Assembly: GCA_021432635.1 (NCBI GenBank)
Contig: MU270045.1
Location: forward strand, 522,867 to 586,866
Direction of reading: 5' to 3'
DNA: 64,000 bases
Origin: Thozetella sp. PMI_491
Lineage: Eukaryota; Ascomycota; Sordariomycetes; Chaetosphaeriales; Chaetosphaeriaceae
Shown here: positions 37,947-50,700 of the stretch, in pieces
Position numbering within the stretch: position 1 is the stretch's first letter
Layout: each line of letters opens with the position of its first letter
The notes under the pieces: generated by a model
Seen by the model: only the letters and a program-made list of their open reading frames with translations
Databases searched by the model: none
Told to the model about the DNA's origin: nothing
Position numbers and translations under genes: made by a program

Positions 37947-39605
37947 GCATTGGATGTGCTGCGGAGCTAAGTCTGGAGCGGAGCGGACTGCAGAACGGGC
38001 ACATCACCTCCCTAATCCCGAGCGTGCGGTTGTCACCTGTTCAAAAGTGACGACGATCTGCAGCAGATGAAGGGAAAAGGAGACAAGAGCGGCAAGGCCT
38101 TGCATAGCTCGGCCTTCTAGCTACCGCCCGTAAGCTGTAGCGGGACATGGATGCTGCGGCCCCCCTCCTCTCCCCTTCCTCGCCCTTCCCTTCCCCCTCT
38201 CCGAGGCTTCATCCCCAATCGCCTCGCCAAACAGCGCGGTATTATTATGTTGAGCACCTACTAGAGTAGAGTACTTGGAGTGTCTCCGCCAGCGGACGGC
38301 GCCCCTGGCAAAACTGAATTTTTCAACGTCACCTGGCCCCGGTGCCTCCAGGGGACCGTGTTTCCTTGGCCAGGTTAGTTTGTGCTTAGGACTGGCGAAT
38401 ATGGCAATCCCGACCCAACATCAGGCAGCGGATGGCGTGTCCGCGAGCGGACGGTGCTGAGCTCGGCAGCACAACCGAGAGACTCGGAAATGAAACGATA
38501 CGTTGGACCAAACATTAGAGGCGGCGCGCCGTTGCGCAGTGACCCGGACGTAGCATTGGAGTATGACGACCAGGGCAAAGACCCGAAACTCCGGATCAAA
38601 ATGCAGGTGATATTAGTCATGGGTCACCGCGAAACTACATTCGACTATTAGCCCACTTGTCTGCTCCACGGAACGCGTGCCCACACTGCCGTGGCTAGTG
38701 TCGTTGGGGGAGGCAACCTGACCTGTGTGGGATAGAGGCGACGGAGGCCGCGCGCACTGCTGTCTCTTCGCAAACGGCTTGTGGTCCCGCACCGAAGGTG
38801 GAGGAGCGTTTCTTAGCGGCTAAGAGTTGACAGGCTGTCAATTTTTCCATCCCGGTAATCTGGTAAGGGTTGGCGCGTCTGGGCAAGCCCGTCAAGGCTT
38901 CCGCTGCTGAGGTCCGCCTTTCTAAGACCCGAAAATGTGACCCAGGCTGTGCACCGACGCTCTGGGAGACCCTGACCTGCGTCCAGTTTGCACCACGGCG
39001 CTCTCGGCGACCTCGAGCCGGGCAGTATTGTACATAGCGCTAATGTAGCTGCAGAGGAAGCATTGGGTCATGTCCCTGTGGCTTTCTACGCCCACGCCGC
39101 CAAGCGCCGCTGCAGCAGTTGCCAGGCTATGTCGACATCATCCATGGTGATCCAAATTTGGGAGCGCCCCGGTTGAGGCTAAGGTGAAGGTGAGGGCCGG
39201 ATGCGCGCTCAGTGCTCGGTAGACAGGACACATGTTATAATAGCATACACGTAAAACAGACAGTCCGTCGTGAGGGGCCGTTGACCAGGGTGGCCTGGGG
39301 GTGATCAGGAGGTGATGGTGTCGTACGCCACGACCGGACAGCCCGGGGGTCCCTGGAAAGTGGGCGGCTGGGAACGGTAAGAAGAAGACGGGACGAGGAG
39401 CGGGACGGCGGGGCTCCTTAGCGCACACCATGCACCTACGGAGTGCTCCACAGGGAGCAAGCTCCCCCTCTGGAAGCTCTGGAACGCCCGGGGGGGCCAG
39501 GAAAGTGGCCTGATGCTTATGTTGCTGGCCTGGTTTGGGTCATTTTGGCCTCGGCCGTCTGGGATACATGATGATATTAGGAAACAGAGCCTGCCGCAGC
39601 ACCAG

Positions 39606-39619
39606 GTACAGTACTGTAC
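39606..39619. repeat. 14-bp palindrome GTACAGTACTGTAC
   Basis: The longest perfect member of the dispersed TACAGTACTGTA family in this window, flanked by AG on the left and AGG on the right. Other partial copies occur at about 37041-37077, 42267-42300, 42324-42337, 42474-42488, 43661-43678 and 59104-59133. Confidence 0.85.
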
Positions 39620-42600
39620 AGGCGGGGACAGAGCGAGCCTTAAACTGTCTGGCGAGGCAAGGGGTGAGTTACTCTACATAGTATAGAGCTAGGCGAGTTT
39701 GACGAGGAAGCGGCCACCTCCCCCGAGTTCTGAACCGTCTCATCGCCCAGGGCCATTTGGCGAGATGGGTTCAACTGTAAGTATTCCGTACTAATTAGTA
39801 CTACCCGCATATGGCGTCTTTGGTGCCCACCCTGCCCGGACTGACGACATAATTACGAGGTGTCTGATGAGCACACCGTCGAAAAGGCGCCGTAGAGTGG
39901 CCCGCCGGGCTTTCTCGCTTTCCTTTCTTTTTCTCTCTGGCGTGCTGGATCGCATGCAACTACTCGGATGCAAGTAGCTAGTCTCCCGATCTGCCGCGAA
40001 ACAGCGAGCTCGCTCATTATCACGGATGCCCAGTTCCGCTTGGTTTTTGCGGGGGTATGGGGACTTTGCTTTTTTGTATGCTTGCTTCTTCCACCTCAGA
40101 CAACCCCCGCTGCAGTACCTGGCAAGGAGGGGGTGCTCAACGCGGGCGAAAAGGGGCTTGACCGAGAGCATTTTGCAGTATGTACTTACATAAAGCAAGC
40201 GAGGCAGCAGAGGAGCAAAATCGAAGGGGATGAAGGAAGACTCGCCCCCCTCCTCCGCCCCGGCCTCTTTCGGATGGGGAGGCTGGAGGCTTCCGCGGGG
40301 CAGCTACCCAGTGTTTGCGAGATTGCTGCGCCGAAATCGCATGGCATCCTTGACCCCCAAGCCCTTCTCACCTCACCGGCCACGAACGAACGTGGAAAAT
40401 CTGGCCGAGGATCCGGCGTGCTGCCCACAAAAAGGGCGACGCAACCATGACACGACGTGATCATGGGCCTCTTCCGTACCCTCCCGTGCCCAAGAGCAGT
40501 AATCAGACACTGATCTCATGGGACGGGTAAGGTGAGACCCCCACGTTTCTTCGGGATGGTCCCCATTGCTTGGTTCTACCCGGATTAAGGTATTGAATGG
40601 TTGGCTCAAGGCTTTCGCATCGCCCCCCCCCCCCATTGCCGTTTCTCGACCGGGAACGGTACATGCCACGCGGGTGAGTGGCAGAAATCGATTCCCGTGG
40701 ACCACGAGCCGATGTCCCCGTCAAGGAGCTATATTAGCATAGCTGAGCGGCATGGGCATGAGATGTAGCTTTCTAGGGTCTAAGTCCGGTGCGGAGCCAT
40801 GTTTGTGTTGCACTCCAGGCCCAGCAATTGCGAGGCGGATATTTCTATGGGTTGTGTTGCGTCGCACAATAAGGACAGGTGAAAGCACCTGAGCGGTTGT
40901 TGGCGAGAGATGTAGCCAGTTCAGGTTCCGTTCCACTTTTGGCGGCAACGTTCCGTCCCGTTGCGCACTAGCAAAGAGCGGGATCGACTTGTCAGAAAAA
41001 AAAACCGGCCGAGAGACCAACTGTGCCAAGACCCGCGAGCTTTGAGCCGGTGCGTGGAGTCTGGTCCAGCTGCCGCTAGGCACCTCATCAATGGTAAAAT
41101 TGCGGGTGCTTGTCGAGGTTGGGCGTGCCTTGGGCGGCCGGACTTCCTCCAACTGCCAAAGTATAAACGCCGGTCAAAGAGGATGCGGCTGTGGAACAAG
41201 GGCGTTGAGATTAAGGGCGAATGGCAGACAAAGAGCATAAACAGGGACGCAACAGTATTTGTCAACAAAAAAATGGGTGCGACTCACCGCGCACTCACCG
41301 CCGGTCGGTGATGGATAGGCCCGATGAAGGCTGGCTGGGGCGTGGACCAGTGTTCTGATCGGTCCTATCTTCATCAGAGCAGTTGCGAGAACGCTGGTTG
41401 ACAATATTTGGAACAGTCGAGCCGCCCGGTATTGTTTCCACGGCTCTCGATGTACGGAAAGACCGAGCTCGCACGAATGGACTGCCGGGTCCTCCCCTCC
41501 TCACCCTTGTTGACCCCCACACATTGCAGAGGACAAGTGCTACAGAGGCTGCACATCCCGTCGCCCTTGTTGGGGATACTCATGATGAGGCGACTAGCTC
41601 TGGGGAGTGGCAGTGGCCGTGACGATGTCTCTTGTGCGGTTGCGCCACTGCAACTGGTCCTCGAGCCTCCAGGGCATTAGGGTTTGCGGATCAGTGCCTG
41701 CCGATTCGCAGCGGAGCCTAGCTCCGCTTGGTCGAGCCAAGATGAAGACATGCTTGCCTGACACTGGGGCGAGCCTGAAAACGTTTCGCAACCACACATC
41801 TATAGCTAGCCCCGTATAGCCAGTGTGGGTGGCGCGGGGCGTGGGAAGCTCGGGTGGCCCTGCGACCTGGAGGGAAGAGGAGTGATCAGCCGTCCCGGCC
41901 GCCTTCCCCACCACGGCCTTGAAGCGCTTATTCCCTTGTCAAGCTAGGACATGCTGCGGATGCTCTTTCCTGGTTCCGAGCCCATCGTCGTTTTGTTGTC
42001 CTCGTCAGGACTGGAGAGGTGCGGACGAAAGCAAGAAATGAAATGTCGCCGGTTGGATCGGCATTGAGATGGGGCTGATTGTGGCTTTCGTTTGTGCAGA
42101 GAGAAGTGTGCGATATAGCATAGCAGAGAGTAATGTCAGGGAGGAGATATGTATGTACGTAGTCGGTGGGTGATAGCCAGACTGGAATGGCATGGCGCGG
42201 GGCCAGAGCAAGCAACGCGCTCTGGTACACTGTGGTCACTTCAGACGAAAGGGCAGCAGCGAAGGAGTACAGTACGGAGTACCTTAGGCAAGTACAGTTA
42301 CCTTGAGTGGTGGAGTCTCTAGCAAGGTACTGTACCGAGCGTGCTCCACGACGCGAAGAGGGACCCAGATGCCAGCGGCTGCCCCCAAGGCCCGCCTGTC
42401 TTGTCTGTTCGATCAAGAAGACCTTAGTAGGGAGCTTTGCCCCGGTCATCCGTAAATGCAGGCCAATGTGGGGCGTACTGTACCTTGTGGGGCGTGGCTT
42501 CCCGCACCGAATTACGCCAGACCCTCCCTGACCTCCTTCCCCAACCCTGTTCGAGAGCTGGGATGCTCATGCCTGGAAGGGCCTGTCCTGTCTTGCCTGT

Positions 42601-44023
42601 GTCCTGTGTCCTGTCTGTCTGTCCTGGACTGGGGGGGAAGGGGGGGGAGGGGGGTCGCCCGAGGGTGGGCAATCGGACACAGCTCATGCGAACCACACCT
42701 CCCACCTGCTCAACCATCCGGCTACTGGTTCCTCGTCTCCCATTCGTACCTATTGGTCAGGAAAAGCTCTCCTTTGCTTTTTGCTGCTTGGCCCCATCTC
42801 CCGGCTTGCCAATCTCGCTCGGCCCTCGCCAAAGCAGTAACAGCAGCAGCACCACCACCAACAACGTAGCTGGTGTCGCCTCAGATCCCCAGCACGCCTC
42901 CTGCTGCTGCCCTCCAATGGCCCTCGCCTCAGCTGCGCAGACCCAGCACGAGGGAGCGTCAAGCGTGGGGATGTCGAGCCCGCCCACTCCCACCCCCCTC
43001 CCCTTCCCCTCCCCTCCCCCGTCCGTCCCCTCAAGTCCCCTTCCAGGGATCCTCGAAGTATCCCCAGTGTATCTCAATACCCCGCCGATGTCTCGCTATC
43101 GCTCTCTGCCGGTCTCCCATCTGTCCGATCACTAAGGTCCTGTCCCGGCAGCGCCAGCCAGTGAACGTAATGCATCAGAGGCTTGCTCCACGGTGAGGGT
43201 ACGGCCCAGGCGTTGGCTCAGGGCATTTGGTGCCCAATACCACACCCTCAGATCGCCCTTGGTACGGTATGTGGCCGGGGGATGCAAGTGTGCTGGTTTC
43301 CAGATACGGCACTCGAGACAACCACCTACTATGATCCCCAGTCTTCATCCACGCGCGCATCCGCCGTGCGGTTGTCCAGATGTCTCCATGCTGCATGCGC
43401 TCGCCATTGGAACACACGCTTACCCATGCATGCTCCCTCGCTTGGCGAGGCCGACTGCTTGTATAAGGGCTTGTCACAGCATCTCTCTGCGATTCCATTC
43501 GACCAGGCACTAAACAATGGCTCAACTCCGATGCGGTTGAGGAGAATGGTGAGATAGTCGTCGATTCCATGCTGAAAGCATGGGGTAGGCAATCCTCAAC
43601 CTTATTCAGCCTGGTGGTTGCGCGAGGGCGGGACTTGGCATGTACCTACAAGTACATGAAGTTACAGTACTTGTACGTCCCAAGGGGTATGCGACAGTGT
43701 ACCCTGTCCCCGAGCCCGCCGCCGCGCAGTGCGCCAGGATATGGAGTGCCACACCCACCCATGCACCTGGGCGTCCTAGCTATCTAGCTAGGTTGGGACA
43801 CTTTCACAGGGGGGGGGAGAGGGGGAGGGGGTAAGGCACGCTCGATTATCGTGGATAACTCTTCAGTCTTGCCCCCTCGGCCACTTACGAAGCCTTATCT
43901 CGCATCCCTCCATCGTGTTTGTGAGAATGTACCCTACTTGGTTGCTATTGCTTCTTACCTGCAAACCTCTTGTGAGTTGAGGAGTTGGTCACCGCGGGAG
44001 GCGAGCTTTTTTCTTTTCTTTTT

Positions 44024-44037
44024 CCCCCCCCCCCCCC
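44024..44037. repeat. C14 homopolymer
   Basis: Fourteen consecutive C following a T/C-rich stretch, in the gene-free block. Confidence 0.85.
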
Positions 44038-44279
44038 TAGGCTCTGAGCGGTTGTTGCTTTTTCTCCCCCTCCCCTCACGTCCAGGTTTCGATGCTTGGT
44101 CGTCCTCGGTACATGGCGTCGACCCCGTACTGACATATCGCTTCTGTCCTTAAACTGGCCCTCCACCTCTGCAGCCTTCGGACTCCCTCCCTCGACCACC
44201 TTCTCTCTCCCCATCTCGTGCAGGTGCGGGAAGTTGCAGCGAGACATACACGCACGCACTCGCACACCGCACACACAGG

Positions 44280-44295
44280 CACACACACACACACA
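44280..44295. repeat. CA microsatellite
   Basis: A short perfect CA run preceded by interrupted CGCA/CACA units from about 44248. Confidence 0.85.
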
Positions 44296-45270
44296 GTCAC
44301 AACAGCCCACGCAACTGGGCTTGCCGCCCGTCATTTATTGCATTCGATCCTCGTCTGTACGGGCCACTGCACAGCCTGCCCACTGATACACCCAGCTTGC
44401 ATTGTCACCAGTCTCCGGAGAACGAATGAAACCGGCCACCCACGTCTTTGGCCATCGCCGGTACTGATTGGCGTGCCGTGATCCCCGCAGTTTGTAACCT
44501 CGACCTTGCCTCTAGGACCTCCTTGACGGTCGTTCGCTTGCTTGTCCTTGTAGCCTCTCCATTCTCAGCTATCCCACTTCGTGCCCACTAGAATCAGTCC
44601 GTCTGGCTGGTTCCTGTTCTCCCAAGCATATCACACCGATCACCGGCGTACTACTAGTCCAAGAACGCCTCCAAGCAAGCGACTTGCAAGTTATCCAGCC
44701 GCTCCCCCTATCCTTCCGCCGAACCTCCACACTGTGTCCGCCAGCGCCGTCAGCTGGCTGAGGTCGTGCCCACCACTTGCTTGCACCACTATCTCGCGCT
44801 GTCTTTTATATCGGTGGCGCTGGACCGTAAGGCTCCTTGCGCCCAAGGGCCCTTACCGTACAAAAGGCTGCCTCCCCCAACCTTCCAACTCGTGCGGCCT
44901 GGCATCAGCTTCGGCAAAGGGGGCGCCCTTTGCTTCTTACTGCCCACCAGCCTGTCCCTCAGGGACGCTTGAAGAGATCCACTCGACAACAGGTGCGAAC
45001 AGGGGGGGGTTCCCTGCCAGCCACAAGCCAGACGAAGGGGACTTGCAACATCCTCCCTTCCAGTTCCGTCTGCCTCTTGCGGCTTGGATCGTCTGTTTGT
45101 GGCCCTGATCCCGCTGTACCCACATCCATATATGCCACAAACAGGCTCACGCGTGGCCTCCGACACCCAACACTATCAACTCTCTTTGTTCCCCTTGCGC
45201 CGCTCGACCCATCTAATTCCACTGCCGTGCACTTGATCGCCAGCTGAACTGCCCATTGGCCTCTGTATAG

Positions 45271-45717
45271 GCGTTCTGTTTGGCCATCGCTCCGCCTCTA
45301 TTTCCCCAGGCCGCAAGCTTCCACGCCTGCCCTCTCCCGCAACCTCGCGGCCCATCCTACTACCGCTGGACAGTCTCACCGCCGACCCATTCTAGTGTCA
45401 CTTGGGACGCCTTCTTGGCCGGAAGCTCAGCCCGTCCATATAGTATACCACCACCCGCACACGGCAGGCCACCTCGATACGACCTTCCTGAGCGCCTGTT
45501 CCTAGACATCGCCGGATTTCTCGCCACCCAAATCTCGTCATTACGTCCTCGCCACAACATACCGTGTGAACGGCTCACGATCGCAGTCATTGACGTCCTC
45601 CGTGGTGTCTATGTGGACAGCACCATCCACTCTCGCATCGTCATCCGCGACGCGACGCCCCAGAACGTCCAGCCCCAACATCGCCGGTGGCATGCTCTCC
45701 GAGACGACCTGGCCTAG
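45271..45717 (+). other. possible internal exon or leader frame upstream of the YDR124W-like gene
   Basis: An open frame from about 45271 to the TAG at 45715-45717 has no ATG, yet its second half uses mostly C-ending codons and reads like a folded helical segment (LPERLFLDIAGFLA, then CERLTIAVIDVLRG). A TATAG acceptor with an upstream GCTGAAC branch-like site precedes it, so it could be an internal exon. I found no good donor that joins it in phase to the exon beginning at 45821. It could equally be leader sequence. Confidence 0.25.
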
Positions 45718-45820
45718 TACCCGCTTGTTCATATAACGATAGTGCGTCTATTGGCACCAGGATCCCCACCGTCCTGTCTGTAATCTTCAACATTCTTCAT
45801 CCCCACCGCCTGTTGCTGCC

Positions 45821-47789
45821 ATGGTTCAGAACAAGGCGCGCGACTCAGCGCCCTACTCCCGGCCATACTGGCAGGGCGAGAGGACGACCGCGGAGCAAAC
45901 CAACCCCCCAGACGAGCTCCGCTACCACGAACCGGAAGTGCGATCGACCTACCCAATAGTATGTAAGTTGCCCAGGCCGCAGTGACAGGTTTCTAACGGA
46001 AGGCCAGACAATGGGCGAACTACTAAGGAGGCACTGCCACGTCAGGGCGAAGAAGTACTTTGTTGCAGTCATCAACGACGAGGGAAAGATGGAGTATTAT
46101 GCTGGGCCGAATCAGATCGCGCATCCGGAGCGGCTGTTCAACGTGGAAGGGTTCCTTCGCTCCCAGGCTCGCGATGGGTCAGGTAAGCCTGTCCAGCGGC
46201 CCTATTTAGGTGTGATGGAAGATAGCCGTGTCGCTGACCTGTACTTGCCAGTGACAAGCTCTTCTCAAGGGGACGAGAATCCATTCGAGGAAGACGAACA
46301 CAGACTGGGCCAAACGGAATACTGGGGTTCCCGACGTCGGCTGCAGGACCGTCGCCGCAACCAGGGTTATGAGGACTACAGCTTGCCCTACCGTACCACC
46401 AAGCGACCAAGAATGAACGTTCCTAGGCGCAACTCGGACGAGCCCGCACAGGCGGTGGTCCAGACTTCGAAGAAAGGCCTTAGGATCGGGGACTCGGAGG
46501 CGGTATGGAGCTTCTACGACCAACGATTCAAGAACTGCCAGCAAACCGCCTGCAAATTGATCGCCAAAGCATGGGTCAAGGCTGTAGAGCCAAGGAAGCA
46601 GTCTACTCATCCTTACACAGGGTCGGTGGCGCCGGATTGGTGGCCAAAACCTTGGGGCACAGGCCCGGACAACAAGGTCCGCCACAAAGAACCTGACCAT
46701 CTCTACAAGAAAGGTACGGAAATCGCCCGGCTTGTCTCTCCATGGCTAACGGAATGCAGAACGGGTTTACCTCCTCATCCACATCCTCAGGCTCGTCATC
46801 GAGCCCAATACCAACCAGCACCCAGACATACGAAATCTCGACCTAAATGTGGGGAAGCTCGAGGAGGTGACCATGGAGTGTCTAAATAGCTTCTTCGCCG
46901 ACAAAGAGAACCCCAAGAACTCACACAAGAAGCCGTATCTGAAGGAGATCTTCAAGGTTGCAAAATTCGAGCAGCGCTACAAGAATGGCGAGATTGGTGG
47001 GTCGATACTAGCCCCGGCGCGCGCTGGAGTGCAATTGCTAACTATAAGGCAGACAGCGAACACGAAATCTTTGTCATGGCCGACGACAAGATACCAGAAA
47101 ACTACCAGTCAGACGATGAGGAAAACGACCGAGACGATGAGGCCTTACCGACACCGCGCCACCCCAGCGCCTCTGGGCCTTCATCGCTAGAACGGACGGC
47201 ATCGATCCAGGCCCCGGCGCAAGATGGTGCCTACATGAGCGAGCTCCATCCGACACAGCTCGTCACTCCCGACGGGCTTCCACCAAGCCACCACCACTAC
47301 ATCGACGGTGGCAGTTTGAACCATCCTCCGCTGCCCTCGCACCCTCCGCTTTCCGTTCCAGAGATAATGCCCAACGCCCACGACACCGGTCGTCGGACGT
47401 CAGTATTCAGCCCGACCGAGTATCACAGTCCATCTGCCCCTGGCATGTACGGGGGCGGCTGGCAGCAGAGCACGACGGCTCCCGCGAACTCGCCCATGTA
47501 CTCGTTCACTCCGCAACAGGCCTCGTCACAGCAGCCACAAGGGCCGGGCTCCTTCATGACACAGTCTGGGGTTGCGATAGGGCAGGCGCAAGGGTACATG
47601 CAGCCGCAGTTCGACAGCATAGCTCGTCCCTACGACACAGGCCAGAACCACATGTATCGCGGCGGCGGTGTCCCCCCTCCCACTGTGGTTGCGCAGTCTC
47701 AAGGATACGCGGGGTATCTCCCCCACGACGACCGGCAGAATCAAGGAATGAAGCTAGAAAACTCCCTCGGACGGGGCCCGCTCCATTAA
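45821..47789 (+). CDS. YDR124W-like helical-bundle protein (DUF2841 family)
   Basis: Exons 45821-45958, 46008-46713, 46760-46996 and 47053-47789 give 605 residues. The conserved core spans exons 2-4: MGELLRRHCHVRAKKYFVAV near the N-terminus, then FYDQRFKNCQQTACKLIAKA, APDWWPKPWG, VRHKEPDHLYKK, LLIHILRLVIEP and KPYLKEIFKVAKFE. This is the family whose Pfam domain is named for Aspergillus AFUB_07903 and yeast YDR124W; relatives occur in the subtelomeric hrmA-associated cluster of A. fumigatus. Its biochemical function is unknown. A basic TKRPRMNVPRR patch suggests nuclear entry. The last 220 residues are Pro/Gln/Ser/Gly-rich and probably disordered, as in transcriptional regulators. All four exons join in phase. 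The very long upstream gap is in keeping with a regulated gene, but that is inference. Confidence 0.88.
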
Positions 47790-50700
47790 TGGCCAAGAAT
47801 GTTCGCTGCTGCGCATCACTCGGCAACCCGAGACCCCCGAGCCTGCCCACGAAATAGCGCACACGACGAACCAGAGGAAATCTGAAGTAAACGCCAGACA
47901 GCCTATCTCTTTTTTTTGGTGCCAGGCGAGACGACATCTTGTTGACGGCCTCGCGGCCATATGACATTGTATTACGCTCCTCCAACCCCTCTCGCTTTCC
48001 CTATCGCTTTCCCTATCGCTTGCCCCAGTTGCCTACTGCGACTGTGCGACTCCATGGGGCGAGGCGGCGATGTGCGCCTACGAACGGCACATGCGCCCTC
48101 CTCTCGCGGCACCCTGCTCCTACCCGCGGTGTTACACTTTTGATGATCCTACGCTCCCTTCCTACTTTTCTAGCACGTCAAAATTTCCCCAGCGTGGATT
48201 CATGTGTTTTACGATATCCCATAGCGACCAAGATGCGTGATCTTTACCCCGGCACAATACCCTTCGCCGCAGGATGGCTTCTGGCTGCGCGGTGGTCTGC
48301 TTTTCTGGTTCCCTTCTCGAGATTGGCAACGGTGTTTCCAGGCAGGTGCGACAATAGAGTGCTCGAGAGGGGCGGTGGACGAGGGAACCAAAAAAACTCC
48401 AAAAAACCCCCCCGGCGGAAAATAGGACGGAGGTTGAACGGTGAACGGAACGATCGCCACCGGTGGAGGCTGCATTCTGCTTTCGAACACATACGGTAGA
48501 TTCAGCAGCTTGGCGCTCGGACGCCCCCTTCTCTCTCTGTGTCTGGGGTGGAATTCTGGTCTTCCAGTGGCACTTTGGGACCGACATTTGACATCAGATC
48601 GGGTGCAAGGGAGAGCCAGCCGCCGAGCTTGTGAAAACATCGAATTCGAAGTCAAAGCGGTGGTGAGTTTCCTATGACTCGAGTTTTTTACCTGGCCCTC
48701 ACTTGGTTCCCCGGGAAACTCAGATTGCACACAAGTCAGGGGAGAGACGGGCGTGGTTTCCTTTTTTATTTTATTTTTTACCTTTTTTCTCTCAAACAAA
48801 ACCAATGTCGTGTCAGGGGGGGAGCTTTATTTCGCCCTCGTATGCCCTCTTCATTTTCTTGGATCATACACGTCGGTATTAGCGTAATGTCTGGTGTTTT
48901 GTTCCGCATGCTCTTTCAGCGGCTATCATACTTTACGCCTCGAGGACGGTTGCGATGCCGTGGAGAGAGAGGACCACAGCGAAGGCGGCTTCCCAGATAC
49001 ACTTCGCTTTTCGGCATTCAAGTACCAGTCGACCGGCCTATTGCTTGTTCCTCTCCTCGCGACGAAAATTCTAACTATATATCGGTATTTTGTTATGACG
49101 AGCCAATGACGACAGTGTGCAGACGAAAACACAGCCGCTTCCATGGGGAGCCCCCCCCCTTTCCTCTTTTTGGGGGGCGGGGGGGTGAATCCTCAGTTTC
49201 GGGTGGCTCTGCGTTCTTTGGCGGCTTCTACTCTCCCTCATAGCACGGCGGAGAATTGACAGGCGATACCTGGATGGGCTGGTTGCTATAGTGGTGTTAT
49301 CACGGTTTGGCTTTAGTCGCAACGGCGCAGCTTTGGCCCCCCCCTTTTGTGTGTGTGTGTGTGTGTGTGTGCGTGTCGGCAGGACTACGGATTTATGTTC
49401 ACGAACTTGGTTTAGGGCATGTGCGCTTAGGACGGAAAGCGAAGATATCGCCATATCTCTTGCGCCTAAGCTCTGATGGTTTTGCGGCCGGGAAGGCGTC
49501 ATGCGAAGCACCGTCAAGCATGCTCTCTCACAGCGGATGGACGGCAGGAGGAGAAATTATGACCAGGACGCACGATACAGGGGGGGCGGGGGGCAATGGA
49601 GCGCCTCTGTAATGCGACCCAGATGAGACGAGCTGATGAACAGCCAAGGTTTTTTCTGAGATATGATAGTCCTCCTTCCTTTCCCTCTCGAGATAGAACG
49701 CGTATTAAGGACATTTTGTGTGCGCCACAGAGACACAGACACACAGACCCCCTATACCTCGGTTGCTCTTTGTTCTCGACGCGGGACTGCTGGGCCTACG
49801 CCGAAAAGCGGATATCGAGACAACAGCCCATATGGCTGCCTGCGATACGCTTCCATGCCCGTATGCTGAATCCTCGATACAGTATCTGACATCTTTGTTT
49901 TATTTCCTGCCCGTCTCCAACCCCCAACTCCAAGGCTCATCGTCGCAGTGATGATCCCCCCCTTCCATGGTCTGGCACTTGGGGATCGTCCCACAGCTCA
50001 GTGTGCTGCTATCTAGTGCTTTGAAGACAGGGCCCCTGCCCTCGCCTAGCATTCGTTCATAGAAGGCTGTGGAGTGGTGGGAAGCACTACCTCTCGGTCC
50101 GAAGATGAGAAAAGAAATGCAAACACTTCGGTAGAGACATGCGTGGCTTGCATGGAAAGTAGAGCTAGTAAGAGGTGGAGACAGGATACTGGGCTGCGTG
50201 TTTGTTTGCTAGCCTGACGGCTGTGCCTGCTTGCAGCTACTCCTTTGGAATGGGAAAGAGTTGCATGGTGTGACCCCTTCCGAGCGCTGCAGAACAGGCG
50301 CGCTCCCAGGGCCAGTCCCCTACCATCCACAAGGCGGAGGGCCTATGAGAGCAGTAGGGACTACGTGGACCTAGACTTCCGCCCAACGGACACCCATAGT
50401 GCACCTGCATCCTGCAGGTAACTGTCACCCCCCCCGGTCGGGGAGGAGGGGCCAGTAGAGAATGGGGTGGGGGGGGGGGTTGGCAAACTTGGGGATATCG
50501 TCGAGAGGTTTGTTTGTCTCGTGCAGGATGGAGGGGACACAAGACGGAGCGATAGTCTGTTTTCATGACAGTGCGAAAAACATGACCGGGTACTTGCATA
50601 TGATTCCGTGTCGCTCACCAACAAATTGGCCGTGAAGAAACACATGCGGGAAGAGAATGGGCGGGCAGCGCGTGGGGGAAGGAGGCAGCTGAAGCGCACT

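Larger units (their letters stand above)
32905..45820. other. 12.9 kb region without a supportable gene
   Basis: Many frames of 60-230 codons occur on both strands, but none resembles a known domain or shows the C-ending codon preference of the flanking genes over a useful length, apart from a doubtful segment at about 45271-45717 listed separately. The block holds homopolymer tracts (G12 at about 35261-35272, C12 at about 40623-40634, C14 at 44024-44037), a CA microsatellite at about 44280-44295, GGGA/GGAG-rich stretches near 35250-36250, and most of the window's TACAGTAC palindromes. It may contain long leaders, non-coding transcripts or rapidly evolving lineage-specific genes; I cannot tell which. 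Confidence 0.55.

Noticed and set aside
42437-43135. 232-codon + strand frame with a Pro/Ser-rich end
   Set aside because: No ATG in a good context before the Pro/Ser-rich half, no family resemblance, and the run is driven by C-rich simple sequence.
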